DNA of 64,000 nt from Bradyrhizobium sp. ISRA430 (GCF_029909975.1 NZ_CP094516.1:8348501-8412500), one strand, 5' to 3'; shown: positions 17,901 to 26,341, numbered from the stretch's first letter. Notes: a model not told the origin generated them from the letters alone. Numbers and translations are program-made.

Positions 17901-19590
17901 CAACTTCACCACCGCGCCGGTCACGATCGAGTCGTTCGGTTCGACGAGCCTGCTCCAGCAGGGCAGCTACTACGAGCTCGGCGTTTCCGGTCCGATGCTG
18001 AAGGACGGCGGAGCGCCAGCGGTTAGCGGGTCATTGGTGGCGATCGGAGCCGAGCAAACGGCAAGCGGGTTTGACGTCGCCTGGAAGATGTCAGGCGCGG
18101 ACAGCTATACGGTGTGGACCACCGATGCGAACGGCAACCATCTCACGAATCTCCTGCAGTCGGTATCGGGTGCCGCCGTTACCCTGGAAAATCTTGAACT
18201 CACCTTCCATCAGGATCTGAACGGAGATGGCAGGATCGGGGTGCTGACCACGCTCAGTGATTTCGATGGGAACCACAAAGCCGACATTCTCTGGCAAAAT
18301 AGCGACGGAACGATAGCAGTCTGGAACGACGGGCAGCTTGCTGGAGCGCACAATCTAGCCAATGCGGGCGTGGTGCCGAGCGACTTTCACATTGTCGGAT
18401 CTGGAGATTTCGACGGCAATGGACGCGCCGACATTCTCTGGCAGAGGGAGGACGGCACGGTCTCGATCTGGGACGATGGGCAAATCTCGAGCGCACATTG
18501 GATTGCGAATCCGGGCGTGGTGCCGAGCAGTTGGCACATTGCCGGTATTGGCGACTTCGATGGTAACGGCCGCAGCGACATACTTTGGCAAAATAGTAAC
18601 GGAGCGGTCTCGCTATGGGACAATGGGCAGATTTCCAGCGCACATTGGATTGCGAATCCGGGAGTCGTGCCAAGCAGTTGGCATATCGCCGGGACCGGTG
18701 ATTTCGATGGTAACGGTCATACAGATATCCTTTGGCAAAACGATAATGGCGCAGTTTCGATCTGGGATAATGGTCAGATTGGCAGTGCCCACATCGTCGC
18801 CGCCGCCGGCTTAGTGGCAAGCACCTGGCACATCGTCGGCACGGGAGACTTCAACGGTGATGGACGTAGCGACATTCTTTGGCAGAATGACAATGGCGCA
18901 GTGTCGATTTGGGACAACGGTCAGATCGGCAGTGCTCATATTGTGGCAGCCGCCGGTGTGGTTGCGAGTAGCTGGCACATCGCTGGCATCGGCGATTTCG
19001 ATGGGAATGGGTTCGCCGATATACAGTGGCGGAACGATAACGGCGCAGTCTCAATCTGGGATAACGGCCAGATAGGTAGCGCCCACATTGTGGCGAATGC
19101 AGGTGTGATGCCAAGCACGTGGCATGTTGGCGCAGATGGTGTGACGAATGAAATTCTGACAGGTGGGTCGGGTAATACCATCCTCTCGGGGGGGCCGGGC
19201 ACTAACACACTGATTGCGGGCCCAGGAAATGACTTGATGTCTGGCGGTCCCGGAGCCGATACCTTCGTATTTGCGCCAGTGAACCCGACCGTTTCAAATG
19301 GCGTCTACCATGCCGGCTTTGGCAATGATGTCATCACCGACTTCACAGCTAGCTCTGACAACATCAATCATGACGTCTTGCAGTTTGCATCGTCGATGTT
19401 TGCGACGGGGACCACCGCTACTTCGCTTGCTGCTGGAACAGCTCATAACGCTGCGGGCGGGTTAGTTGCGCTAGCGCAGCATGGCAGCGATGTCGTGATC
19501 ACCGTGGATCCAACGGACACGATCACGTTGAGCAATGTGTCACTGACAGTACTCAAGGCGAGCGCCGCGGCAGATTTCCACTTGGTTTGA
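14932..19590 (+). CDS. Large RTX-type secreted protein with NodB-fold polysaccharide deacetylase-like domain and VCBS repeats
   Basis: The 1552-aa product has no N-terminal signal peptide. Residues 1-165 look like a CBM9/DOMON-type beta domain (ITLDGQFTDWP). Residues 190-300 are Rossmann-like (VKKVAIVYSA). Residues 440-770 resemble a NodB-fold polysaccharide deacetylase, with FVGSYYANIG, the metal-site motif H530-S-Y-T-H534, VIVWPWHDYG and EFVTSEDLAAR. Near 1000-1105 is a module shared with the metalloprotease gene at 21408. Six VCBS/FG-GAP repeats of about 49 aa follow, then glycine-rich RTX motifs (GGSGNTILSGG, GPGNDLMSGGPGADTF). The layout predicts C-terminal type I secretion and an extracellular, calcium-bound enzyme or adhesin acting on glycans. 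No type I transporter genes are in the window. Confidence 0.85.
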   Translation: MATTIGNLITLDGQFTDWPATDSLMTPDNFVAGYQVYGALLNDTTLGNTYVFGIDTTSGAAVIGVGTTIYLNTDQNTATGYSPAGAVGAEYEVQFSTLGGTLAPYLYSLTATGTPTLLNGGAPLNFAISSDGKSVELAVPQSLLTPSGGAAPHSISFNFLSNNGAVALPSDFSKPEYNITDPSTLIPVDHSVKKVAIVYSATTAAQYFGGGAAGQTAYADLFMAAQHQAQAAGVSYDILTEADLTNVAKMAQYSALIFPDMQNVQSSQAAAIESALHQVVYDYHVPIITAGQFMTNDQTGAAFAAPYAAMQSLLDLTQSSFGTATYSVTADATALANHNSVVSGYGPGELIGGASGQFAGTTAGLYTNTGYLTFSGVTKPATVLADINIQGGASVAGVVQTTTGATNTHFATTGLLGDSNLLQHAIQNAVFGTTPSLTLDITRMAGVVDSRTDLDQSQFPADVSPAGKPGIYDVLLPILQQWKQQYNFVGSYYANIGDNANPANNNSTNWAVSAPIYKALIAMGNEFGTHSYTHLINPPTIDANGNPVPTATWDENTNTLYVTPPANGSAPNWTFAYEFGQSKTIFQQQLGITLAGTAVPGASDTAATAHQILQYFPTTPGGLTGYVSGGWTGVGSGYPNAFGYLSPNDTNSVYIAPNITFDFTEIQFDKKTPAQALADWETLFNQLSANSDTPVIVWPWHDYGPTDWNTSGTTTDPGYTSAMFTNFIAYAYNKGYEFVTSEDLAARIAAEQKATLSETTSGNVITAKITPDPTALDLGAMALNVTNGGTQVIQNAGNWYAYDSHSVFLPYGGGTFTVTLGTTQDDVTHIDALPMRADLKSVTGNGSNLAFSMTGDGVVDVHVKTPGTNIVSIQGAPTATLNGDDLSLTFNDGALALSATSPQGTPVLHNVTITDGATAVETAGNDIIFGGSGTTDTVTWTGAENNYAITYNAATQTFTVSDHRAGSPDGTDTVSGIENFKFSDATYASSNFTTAPVTIESFGSTSLLQQGSYYELGVSGPMLKDGGAPAVSGSLVAIGAEQTASGFDVAWKMSGADSYTVWTTDANGNHLTNLLQSVSGAAVTLENLELTFHQDLNGDGRIGVLTTLSDFDGNHKADILWQNSDGTIAVWNDGQLAGAHNLANAGVVPSDFHIVGSGDFDGNGRADILWQREDGTVSIWDDGQISSAHWIANPGVVPSSWHIAGIGDFDGNGRSDILWQNSNGAVSLWDNGQISSAHWIANPGVVPSSWHIAGTGDFDGNGHTDILWQNDNGAVSIWDNGQIGSAHIVAAAGLVASTWHIVGTGDFNGDGRSDILWQNDNGAVSIWDNGQIGSAHIVAAAGVVASSWHIAGIGDFDGNGFADIQWRNDNGAVSIWDNGQIGSAHIVANAGVMPSTWHVGADGVTNEILTGGSGNTILSGGPGTNTLIAGPGNDLMSGGPGADTFVFAPVNPTVSNGVYHAGFGNDVITDFTASSDNINHDVLQFASSMFATGTTATSLAAGTAHNAAGGLVALAQHGSDVVITVDPTDTITLSNVSLTVLKASAAADFHLV
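18256..19125 (+). repeat. Six tandem VCBS/FG-GAP repeats inside the secreted protein gene
   Basis: The unit is about 147 bp (49 aa) with core DFDGNGRSDILWQN...GAVSIWDNGQ. The ADILWQ-like core recurs near 18282, 18430, 18580, 18724, 18871 and 19017. Each DxDGNGxxD segment is a probable calcium site of a beta-propeller blade. Confidence 0.85.
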
Positions 19591-19862
19591 AGGAGTCCTC
19601 GGCGTGAAGTGTTGCGCCGGTCTGCGCGGCCGTAGAACGGGTTCTTCGGATCCGGTCCGATCACCTTGCACTTGCAGAGCTCGGGGCGGCCGTTGAGATC
19701 GGCCGGCATTGGGGTGACGTAGGACCTTATGGAGTATCCAAGTTATTCTCACGGATATCTCCAGAACAACCGGTGAGGGGATAACGCACGACAGTGCCAG
19801 CATCGGGCGCGCTTAAGTTAGTCAACCAAAAGCTTGCTTTGATCGAGCATGAAAACAGCCGC

Positions 19863-21056
19863 CTACACCACCTTCGCCCGTCGGAGTTCTTCAATTTCCT
19901 CTTGATCTATTCCAAATTCCCGAAGCACTTCCTCGGTCTGTTCACCGAAGTCCGGCGGCCGCGCCACCATCGTGCTGGGTGTACGCGACAGGGTGAAGGG
20001 CTGCGCCACCAGGCGAATATCGCGGCCCTCCTTGTTTGGGACCTTTTGAGCCATGGCGAGGTTTTCGACCTGCGCATCTGCGAACACTTGGTCGATGGCG
20101 TAGATCGGTCCGCAGGGCACGCCGGCCTCGTTCAGCTCCCTGACCCAGGCCTCGGTCGACTTCCTCACCGTGTGCTTCTCGATCTCGGCGTTCAGGGCGT
20201 CGCGGTTCTTGGAGCGGGCCGGGGCGGTCGCATAGTCGGGATTGGTGAGGAGCTCCGGCGCGCCCACGGCTTGGGCGCAGCGCTCCCAGATCCGCCCGCC
20301 GGTGGTGGCGATGTTGATGTACCCGTCGGAGGTCTTGAACACGCCGGTCGGAATGCTGGTCGGGTGGTTGTTGCCGGCCTGCTTGGCGACTTCCTTTTCC
20401 ATCAGCCAGCGCGCGGCCTGGAAGTCGAGCATGAAGATCTGGGCCTGCAACAGCGAGGTCTGCACCCACTGGCCCTGGCCCGAGACCTCGCGCTCCAGCA
20501 GTGCGGTGAGGATGCCGATGGCGCAGAACAGGCCCGCCGAGAGGTCGGCCACGGGAATGCCGACCCGCATCGGACCCTCGCCCGGCGCGCCGGTGATCGA
20601 CATGAGCCCGCCCATGCCTTGCGCAATCTGATCGAAGCCCGGCCGCTTGTGATAGGGGCCGTCCTGGCCGAAGCCGGAGATGCTGCCATAGACGATGCGC
20701 GGGTTGATCGCGCGCAGGGCCTCATAGTCGATGCCCAGCTTCTTCTTCACGTCGGGGCGGAAATTCTCGACCACCACATCGGCCTTGGCGGCGAGCCGCT
20801 TGAAGACGGCAAGGCCGCGTTCGTCCTTCAGATTGAGCGTCATGGCCCGCTTGTTGCGGTGCAAATTCTGGAAGTCAGACCCTCGCCGCGGCCCGCCCGG
20901 CTGCTCGCCGCCGGCATCCTCGGTGAGCGCATCGATCTTAATGACGTTGGCGCCCCAATCGGCCAGCTGCCGCACGCAAGTGGGCCCGGACCGCACGCGG
21001 GTCAGATCGAGTACGGTGAAACGTGACAGGGCTTCCGAGGCATGTAGGAAGGGCAT
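19863..21056 (-). CDS. Class III CoA-transferase (CaiB/BaiF family)
   Basis: The 397-aa product is full length for formyl-CoA transferase/CaiB-like enzymes. Seen are the N-terminal VLDLTRVRSGPTCVRQLADWGANVIKI CoA-binding region, NLNLKDERG, VVVENFRPDV, YGSISGFGQDGPY and the putative catalytic aspartate in PGFDQIAQG. It would move CoA between carboxylic acids. It is monocistronic and minus-strand, between two secreted-protein genes, so its substrate is not given by context; it might serve the organic-acid operon upstream. No strong ribosome site before the ATG is apparent. Confidence 0.9.
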   Translation of the reverse strand: MPFLHASEALSRFTVLDLTRVRSGPTCVRQLADWGANVIKIDALTEDAGGEQPGGPRRGSDFQNLHRNKRAMTLNLKDERGLAVFKRLAAKADVVVENFRPDVKKKLGIDYEALRAINPRIVYGSISGFGQDGPYHKRPGFDQIAQGMGGLMSITGAPGEGPMRVGIPVADLSAGLFCAIGILTALLEREVSGQGQWVQTSLLQAQIFMLDFQAARWLMEKEVAKQAGNNHPTSIPTGVFKTSDGYINIATTGGRIWERCAQAVGAPELLTNPDYATAPARSKNRDALNAEIEKHTVRKSTEAWVRELNEAGVPCGPIYAIDQVFADAQVENLAMAQKVPNKEGRDIRLVAQPFTLSRTPSTMVARPPDFGEQTEEVLREFGIDQEEIEELRRAKVV

Positions 21057-21407
21057 TTTTCGAGAACTCCGGACATAGGGGCGGTATGCCGATCTTCTGA
21101 TCGGTTAAATTGAGCCAAAATTCAATGGTCTGACGAGAAGCCCGCTCCCTTGCCGCCGCAGTGGCGCGTTTTAGCCCGGATGCCTCCGCAATTAACGGTA
21201 ATTAACCGGGATTGCGCAGGGGTGGAACGTGGCCGAATGGTTTGCGCCGTCCATTGCGTTTGCCCGCTCCGTCGAAACTGCAAATTAACGCCAGGAAATC
21301 AATCCTTTGGACTTTGTGCGCGACAATGCGGGTCGCAATCGCGGCGAATCGCTTCGTGCGCTCTGCGTTTCCGCCTGCTCCCGATGGTCAAAGCTTGAGA
21401 CGACACG

Positions 21408-23624
21408 ATGACATCGACATCTACCTGGACGCCGACCTCGAACAAGCTGATCTCCGACGATCCCTTTTACACAGTCGTCGGCGATAGTATTCACGGGAGC
21501 TACATCCCGGCCAGTTCGGGAGGCTCGACGACCGGCGGTTCGACATCCGGCTCAGTCATGTCGGTCACTTCGGGTGGCATCTCGATCAACCTGATCCTCG
21601 ATGCGGCCGCGCAGGCGGCACCAACCAGCTTCAAGAACGGCCTGCAGCAGGCGGTTGCGATCCTGGCCGCCAACATCACTGATAAGATCACCGTCAACAT
21701 CAAAATCGACTATAGCGGCACCGGCGGTGGCGCCGCTGCCGGCCCGGACTCGGGCTATTACGAGAATTACTCGTGGGTCCACTCGGAGCTGGTCAACAAC
21801 GCGAGTGCCGGCGACACCACATTCAACAGCCTTCCGACCGGATCCACGATCCAGGGACAGTCGAACGTCGCGGTCTGGAACGCGCAGCTCAAGCTCTGGG
21901 GCGTGCTCGGCGCCAACGACACCACCACCGACGACGCCAGCGCGAATTTCTCGACCGACATCGACCCCAACCTGTTGGTCGGTGTTGCGCTGCACGAGCT
22001 GACCCATGCGATGGCGCGCGTGCCCTATGGTTCTGCGCCCGATGTATTCGACTTCTACCGCTTCACGAGTCCGGGCGTCCGCCTGTTCGAGGGCCGCGCG
22101 ACCGCGCCGGCGGCGTATTTCTCGTTGGACGGGGGGATCACCAAACTCGCCGACTACGGCCAGAACTCCGACCCGAGCGACTTTCTCAACAGCGGTGTGC
22201 AGGGATCGAACGATCCGTTCAACGAATACTACACCAGCAGCACCATTCAGGGCCTGACGACGACCGATCTGAAGCAGCTCGATGCGCTCGGCTTCCACCT
22301 CGCGCTCAACTCGCCGACGACGCTCGAGTCCTACGGTTCGACGAGCCTGGTGCAGGCCGGCAGCAATTACTTCATGAACCCGACGGCCGGCGGCGCCGGT
22401 CCGTCGATCAAATATAGCGGGACGTCGGTCGTTGCGGGACAGTTCGGCGACTATGTCCCGATTGGCGCGGAGGCGGTGACGAACGGCTACGAGGTGGCCT
22501 GGAAGAACACAACCACAGATCAGTATTCGGTATGGAGCACGGATGCCAACGGCAACTATACCGGCAATTTCTACATGCCGGGTCCGGGCAACAGCATTGC
22601 GCTGGAAACACTCGAAACCAGCTTCCATCAGGACCTGAACGGTGACGGCACAATCGGCGTCGTACAGTCCGTGATCGAGGCGATCGGAACGACCGCTCTG
22701 GTCGTGTCAGAAAACAATTATGTTCTCAATCCGGTTGCCGGCGGCACGGGGCCGATACTGAAATATCAGGGGGCCCCCGTCGCGCCCGGTCAGTTCGGCA
22801 ATTATGTTCCAATCGGCGCAGAGCCGGTGACGAACGGCTACGAGGTGGCCTGGAAGAATACGACCACGGGCCAGTATTCGGTATGGAGCACGGATCCCAA
22901 CGGGAACTATACCGGCAACCTCTACATGCCGGGCCCGGGCAACAGCACGACGCTGGAAACGCTTGAAACCAGCTTCCATCAGGACCTGAACGGTGACGGC
23001 ACGATCGGCGTCGTCCAGTCCGTGATTGAGGCGATCGGAACGACTGCCCTCGTCTTGTCAGGCAACAATTATCTTCTCAATCCCGTTGCGGGCGGCACGG
23101 GGCCGATGCTGAAATATCAGGGGCCCGCCGTCACGGCCGGTCAGTTCGGCAGTTATGTTCCGATCGGCGCGGAGCCGGTGACGAACGGCTACGAGGTGGC
23201 CTGGAAGAATACGACCACGAGTCAGTATTCGGTATGGAGCACGGACACCAACGGCAACTATACCGGCAATTTCTACATGCCGGGCCCGGGCGACAGCACG
23301 GCGCTGGAAACGCTTGAAACCAGCTTCCATCAGGACCTAAATGGCGATGGGACGATCGGCATTCCCACTAGCGCGAATACTGCCGGGCAGGTTGCGATCG
23401 TCGCCGGAGATAGCTTCGTGTTCGGAGCAGGCACCGGTGAACAGTCGAATTCCGGCGGCTTCGACTTCTCGCAGCTAACGACCGCCCCGGACGCAGTCAA
23501 ATTCGCGGTCAACCTAGCGGAATCGGTCGGGATAGGGAGCCTCGGCGAACACATTGCCGATTGCTTTGGACATCAACCCGCTCTTCACCACGAACTGCTC
23601 GCCGGCTTTATTCTTCATCATTGA
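21408..23624 (+). CDS. Repeat-bearing zinc metalloprotease-like secreted protein
   Basis: The 738-aa product has no signal peptide and a Gly/Ser/Thr-rich linker near residues 35-50. The zincin motif H196-E-L-T-H200-AM begins after about 195 residues; the third zinc ligand is not certain. From about residue 303 three near-identical 117-aa units follow, each ending in the calcium-type loop DLNGDGTIG. The same module occurs once in the 1552-aa protein at 14932-19590. The tail begins like an RTX-terminal segment (AGDSFVFGAGTG) but then degenerates to ADCFGHQPALHH, so the C-terminal export signal may be truncated or frameshifted. An extracellular protease or protein-processing role is inferred. 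Confidence 0.8.
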   Translation: MTSTSTWTPTSNKLISDDPFYTVVGDSIHGSYIPASSGGSTTGGSTSGSVMSVTSGGISINLILDAAAQAAPTSFKNGLQQAVAILAANITDKITVNIKIDYSGTGGGAAAGPDSGYYENYSWVHSELVNNASAGDTTFNSLPTGSTIQGQSNVAVWNAQLKLWGVLGANDTTTDDASANFSTDIDPNLLVGVALHELTHAMARVPYGSAPDVFDFYRFTSPGVRLFEGRATAPAAYFSLDGGITKLADYGQNSDPSDFLNSGVQGSNDPFNEYYTSSTIQGLTTTDLKQLDALGFHLALNSPTTLESYGSTSLVQAGSNYFMNPTAGGAGPSIKYSGTSVVAGQFGDYVPIGAEAVTNGYEVAWKNTTTDQYSVWSTDANGNYTGNFYMPGPGNSIALETLETSFHQDLNGDGTIGVVQSVIEAIGTTALVVSENNYVLNPVAGGTGPILKYQGAPVAPGQFGNYVPIGAEPVTNGYEVAWKNTTTGQYSVWSTDPNGNYTGNLYMPGPGNSTTLETLETSFHQDLNGDGTIGVVQSVIEAIGTTALVLSGNNYLLNPVAGGTGPMLKYQGPAVTAGQFGSYVPIGAEPVTNGYEVAWKNTTTSQYSVWSTDTNGNYTGNFYMPGPGDSTALETLETSFHQDLNGDGTIGIPTSANTAGQVAIVAGDSFVFGAGTGEQSNSGGFDFSQLTTAPDAVKFAVNLAESVGIGSLGEHIADCFGHQPALHHELLAGFILHH
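22315..23360 (+). repeat. Three 351-bp tandem repeats in the metalloprotease gene
   Basis: The landmark CTTCCATCAGGACCT occurs at 22622, 22973 and 23324, exactly 351 bp apart. The units differ at scattered bases and keep GTNGYEVAWKNTTT-like cores (TNGYEVAWKN in all three). Exact spacing keeps the frame, so copy number can vary by recombination without disrupting the gene. Confidence 0.9.
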
Positions 23625-23795
23625 ATCGCGTGCTGCTCAACCACGCAAACCGGGCGTGGCACCACGGCATATCGGCCCAAAAACACAAGACGTAAGAGCG
23701 TCGAGGCATGCAATCGACCGGAGCGGTGCCGAACGTCCATCGTTGACCGTCGGCTCGACCTAAGTCGGGCTTCGATGCAGGGGACCCCTGATCCA

Positions 23796-23957
23796 GACAA
23801 ACCTGTTGGAGCGGCAGTTCCTTCAGAGTAGGATACGGGGTGATCACACGGGGCTGGACGTGATCCTCTGCTCGATCTATCGGTTAGTCGGGGCGTCAGC
23901 GTGGCGCGGAGACAACTGTTCTGATCGGCCCGCCAAGCTAGCCGACCGGGCACGATG
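23796..23957. repeat. 162-bp direct repeat, copy A
   Basis: It matches 28738-28899 over 162 bp with seven mismatches and no gaps. Both start GACAAACCTGTTGGAGCGGC and end GGGCACGATG. The two copies bracket the segment holding the Wzz-like gene, pseudogenes, acyltransferase and IS630 remnant. Its origin is unknown. Confidence 0.9.
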
Positions 23958-24008
23958 GCGATCCTGCTGCCGCTCAACTTCACGATGGATCCGACCTCGG
24001 CGATCGTG
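23956..24008 (+). pseudogene. 53-bp fragment of a tctA gene
   Basis: The fragment matches tctA at 12993-13045 over 53 bp with one mismatch (CTCAACTTC versus CTCACCTTC). It is joined directly to the end of repeat copy A. The following bases (GCGGCGAGATCGCCG onward to about 24070) are unrelated to tctA, so this is a short inserted or recombined scrap. The source may be this tctA or another paralog. Confidence 0.75.
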
Positions 24009-24225
24009 CGGCGAGATCGCCGTCAAGATCGACTTGCGCCCCTGGATTTCCCAGAAGTCGCGCACGCCATTGCGGATTGATGCAGCGCTTCTTTGAAGCA
24101 GCCCGGTTTATTTCTACTCTGCGGGCTCGAAACATCATGCAGCCATTCATTGACATTTACAATTTTTCCCGCAATTAACATTGCGGCATTTATGTGCCGA
24201 TTTTGAGACGGGGATCATTTAAGCT

Positions 24226-25113
24226 ATGGAGAAATTTGCGAGCCGCACCGATGAAGTCGATGCGCTACATTACGTCGGAACTGCTTTTAGGGAGCATTGG
24301 AAGCACGCCCTGATCTGCTTCACCACGTTGTTCGTACTCGGCGGAGCAGGAGTATTGTGCAGTGCCAAGGCGACCTATTCTTCAAGGGCCGTGTTAACCT
24401 TGGCGCCCTCAATCGAGGCACTGGTCAAGACCGAGGCCGTTCTCGATCCAGTCCTGCAGAACCCGCCATTCAATCAACAGCAGATTCCAATCGAACTGAT
24501 ACGCAAGCAACTGGCCGATAGTGTGACTGTCTCTCCGGAGTTGGCCACAGGCTCGGCCCTTCGAGCGCTGTCAGTTTCCGACGAAACACCGGAGCAGGCA
24601 CACGCTGTTCTCCAACAGCTACTCAAGAGCCTATTTGCCGCTTCTGTACCGCGCGGCACATCCCGCGAATTTCTTCTGGAGCGGATCAAGAACCAGACCA
24701 CTGCCCTCACAAACCTGAAAGCTCTGGCGCGGTCTCTGCAGGAGAATGCAAGGACTGTGAATGGAGGAAGCGAAGGTGAGCAATATTCTCGCGCTATGGT
24801 AGCGCTTGTATCGGATATCGCGAGCAAGGAAAATGAACTTTGGCAACTGCACAACTCCCTTCTCGGCATGCAGCCGAGCGACGTTATCGTACCACCGACG
24901 ATCGCCACTATGCCGAACCCGAAGCGTTTGCCCGCGAAGCTGATCTCTGTCGCCACGGTGGCAGTCGCACTCACGCTCGCATTTGTAATTTTGCTGAAGC
25001 AATGGCGTCAGCGGTATTCCCTTTCAACACGCGTAAAGCTGCGCCAGGCCGCGAGCGATAGTATGGCGACAGCTAGCGCCTCTGTCCGAATTGGCTGCAA
25101 ATCCAGCGCATAA
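24226..25113 (+). CDS. Wzz-like polysaccharide chain-length regulator (intact copy)
   Basis: The 295-aa inner-membrane protein has a transmembrane helix at about 29-50 (ALICFTTLFVLGGAGVL), a long helical periplasmic region and a second helix at about 240-260 (ISVATVAVALTLAFVILL), the topology of Wzz/PCP co-polymerases. The segment TPEQAHAVLQQLLKSLFAASVPRGTS lies in the coiled helical part. No tyrosine-kinase domain is attached. A lipoprotein gene follows 28 bp downstream. A second copy of this two-gene cassette lies inverted at 34848-35864 and is broken. It would tune polysaccharide length or export for the nearby locus. Confidence 0.75.
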   Translation: MEKFASRTDEVDALHYVGTAFREHWKHALICFTTLFVLGGAGVLCSAKATYSSRAVLTLAPSIEALVKTEAVLDPVLQNPPFNQQQIPIELIRKQLADSVTVSPELATGSALRALSVSDETPEQAHAVLQQLLKSLFAASVPRGTSREFLLERIKNQTTALTNLKALARSLQENARTVNGGSEGEQYSRAMVALVSDIASKENELWQLHNSLLGMQPSDVIVPPTIATMPNPKRLPAKLISVATVAVALTLAFVILLKQWRQRYSLSTRVKLRQAASDSMATASASVRIGCKSSA

Positions 25114-25141
25114 TCGAATTGAAGAATTTGAACCAGAGGCA

Positions 25142-25537
25142 ATGCGGTTTCTGTTTGCTCTGGCGTTATGCGTCCTCACCGCCGGATGTAAGGGGGCGGA
25201 TAGTCATTCCTTTCTGCCGGCGTTTATGCGCGCCGACGAAGCCAAACCACGGCCGTCTGAGACTACCCCCGACGTCAAACATTTGGTCGGCACAAAGCTT
25301 GCTTCCGTGTTTGTAACAGGCTCGCAGCCGACGAACGTTCGGGTGTCGGCCCCGCTGCATGACCCTCGCGGCACTGGTTGGACTGCTTGCGTTCGCGCCG
25401 AACTGACGTCGGCTGTCGGCAGGCCGCTTGGAACCCAGACCTACCGCATATTTATAAGCGATGGAGTCGTTTTTGATCGCCGGCGCGTTGACGCTGATGA
25501 CAACTGCGTCATCGAGAACTACGAGCCGATCTCCTGA
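25142..25537 (+). CDS. Small predicted lipoprotein
   Basis: The 131-aa product begins with a short lipoprotein signal (MRFLFALALCVLTAGC) with lipobox LTAGC and Cys16 as the acylation site. The remaining 115 residues have no family I recognise; a conserved-looking C-terminal half (GTGWTACVRAEL...TYRIFISDGVVFDRR) suggests a small beta domain. The ATG at 25142 is preferred over an upstream codon at 25091 because it gives a proper signal peptide. It is paired with the Wzz-like gene in both copies of the cassette, so a role at the outer membrane in the same process is likely. Confidence 0.75.
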   Translation: MRFLFALALCVLTAGCKGADSHSFLPAFMRADEAKPRPSETTPDVKHLVGTKLASVFVTGSQPTNVRVSAPLHDPRGTGWTACVRAELTSAVGRPLGTQTYRIFISDGVVFDRRRVDADDNCVIENYEPIS

Positions 25538-25629
25538 AGACTATCCTCATATCCGGCGCGGGTGTCGCCGCGCAATTGTATCCGAATGTTGCTGGCACGG
25601 CGCAGCCCTCAGACCGCGTTCCGCGTACA

Positions 25630-25985
25630 TTCTGATCATGAAATTCTCGGGTCGCTCGCGCGCTGTATCTGCGGCCGACCTGTGCATTGTTCGAGATGAA
25701 GGGTGGGATCGCGAGCAGCCGGGCCAGGCCCATCGCCAATTGGGTGTTTGGCATCGAAGGCGATTTGCAATGGTCGGATGAGAAGAGTCGCGCCTCCTTG
25801 CATCGGCGTCGTCTCCCGTCTTCCCGGCCTGACGTTCCTTCCCGCCGGCGCGCCGCCGACAGCACGCTGACGATCGACCAGAAGCACCAACAGTTCGGCA
25901 CGGTTCGCGCCCGGTCGGCATCCTGGCAGCCCCGACGGTGCCGTTCTACGGCACCGGCGGTCCGGCCCTGCGCCAGGCGGCGATG
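25630..25985 (+). pseudogene. Decayed outer-membrane beta-barrel (Omp25/31-like) gene fragment
   Basis: In one frame the sequence reads NWVFGIEGDLQWSDEKS and later STLTIDQKHQQFGTVRAR. A second frame continues VGILAAPTVPFYGTGGPA, and a third supplies PGLTFLPAGAP between them. These are hallmarks of the rhizobial Omp25/Omp31-like porin family (NWVFGxEGD...GTVRxRxG...TGG). The frame changes and missing ends show it is a fragmentary pseudogene. Confidence 0.75.
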
Positions 25986-25999
25986 TAGCGAATGTGAGA

Positions 26000-26335
26000 C
26001 GCAATCCAGGACACTCCGGCAGGCTTCCGGGGACTGGTTCTGACGGCTCCGGCGGCAACGGCGGTTTTTCTCCGCTCGGTGGCGCCGATATGACGGCTTC
26101 CCGTGAACCACCGCGACCTCCGGGGACACCAATTCCGGCAGCGGGGGAGGTGGTGGCGGTGTTACCACTGCAACTTGTCCAGCTTCGGCGGACCTGGCGC
26201 AAGCGGCGGCTATGTCGAACACGTCAGTTGCCGGCTGCAAGCTATACTTACACGATCGGCACTGGAGGTGTGCTGGCACTGCGGGGACGAAAGGCTCGCC
26301 CGGTGCCGCCGGCTTGATTATCGGCGGAAGAATTC
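26000..26335 (+). pseudogene. Decayed glycine-rich, phage-tail-like protein fragment
   Basis: Pieces in three frames read GGPGASGGYVEHV, then SYTYTIGTGG, then AGTAGTKGSPGAAGLIIGG. Together they match the C-terminal pattern of glycine-rich tail/adhesin proteins (GGxGGY...YSYTIGTGGTAGT...GLIIVEE). No single frame spans it, so it is a pseudogene, perhaps a prophage remnant. Confidence 0.55.
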
Positions 26336-26341
26336 TAACGA

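Noticed and set aside
24226..25113. Tyrosine kinase (Wzc) for the Wzz-like gene
   Set aside because: The protein is 295 aa with both helices and ends soon after the second; no Walker motifs or tyrosine cluster are present.
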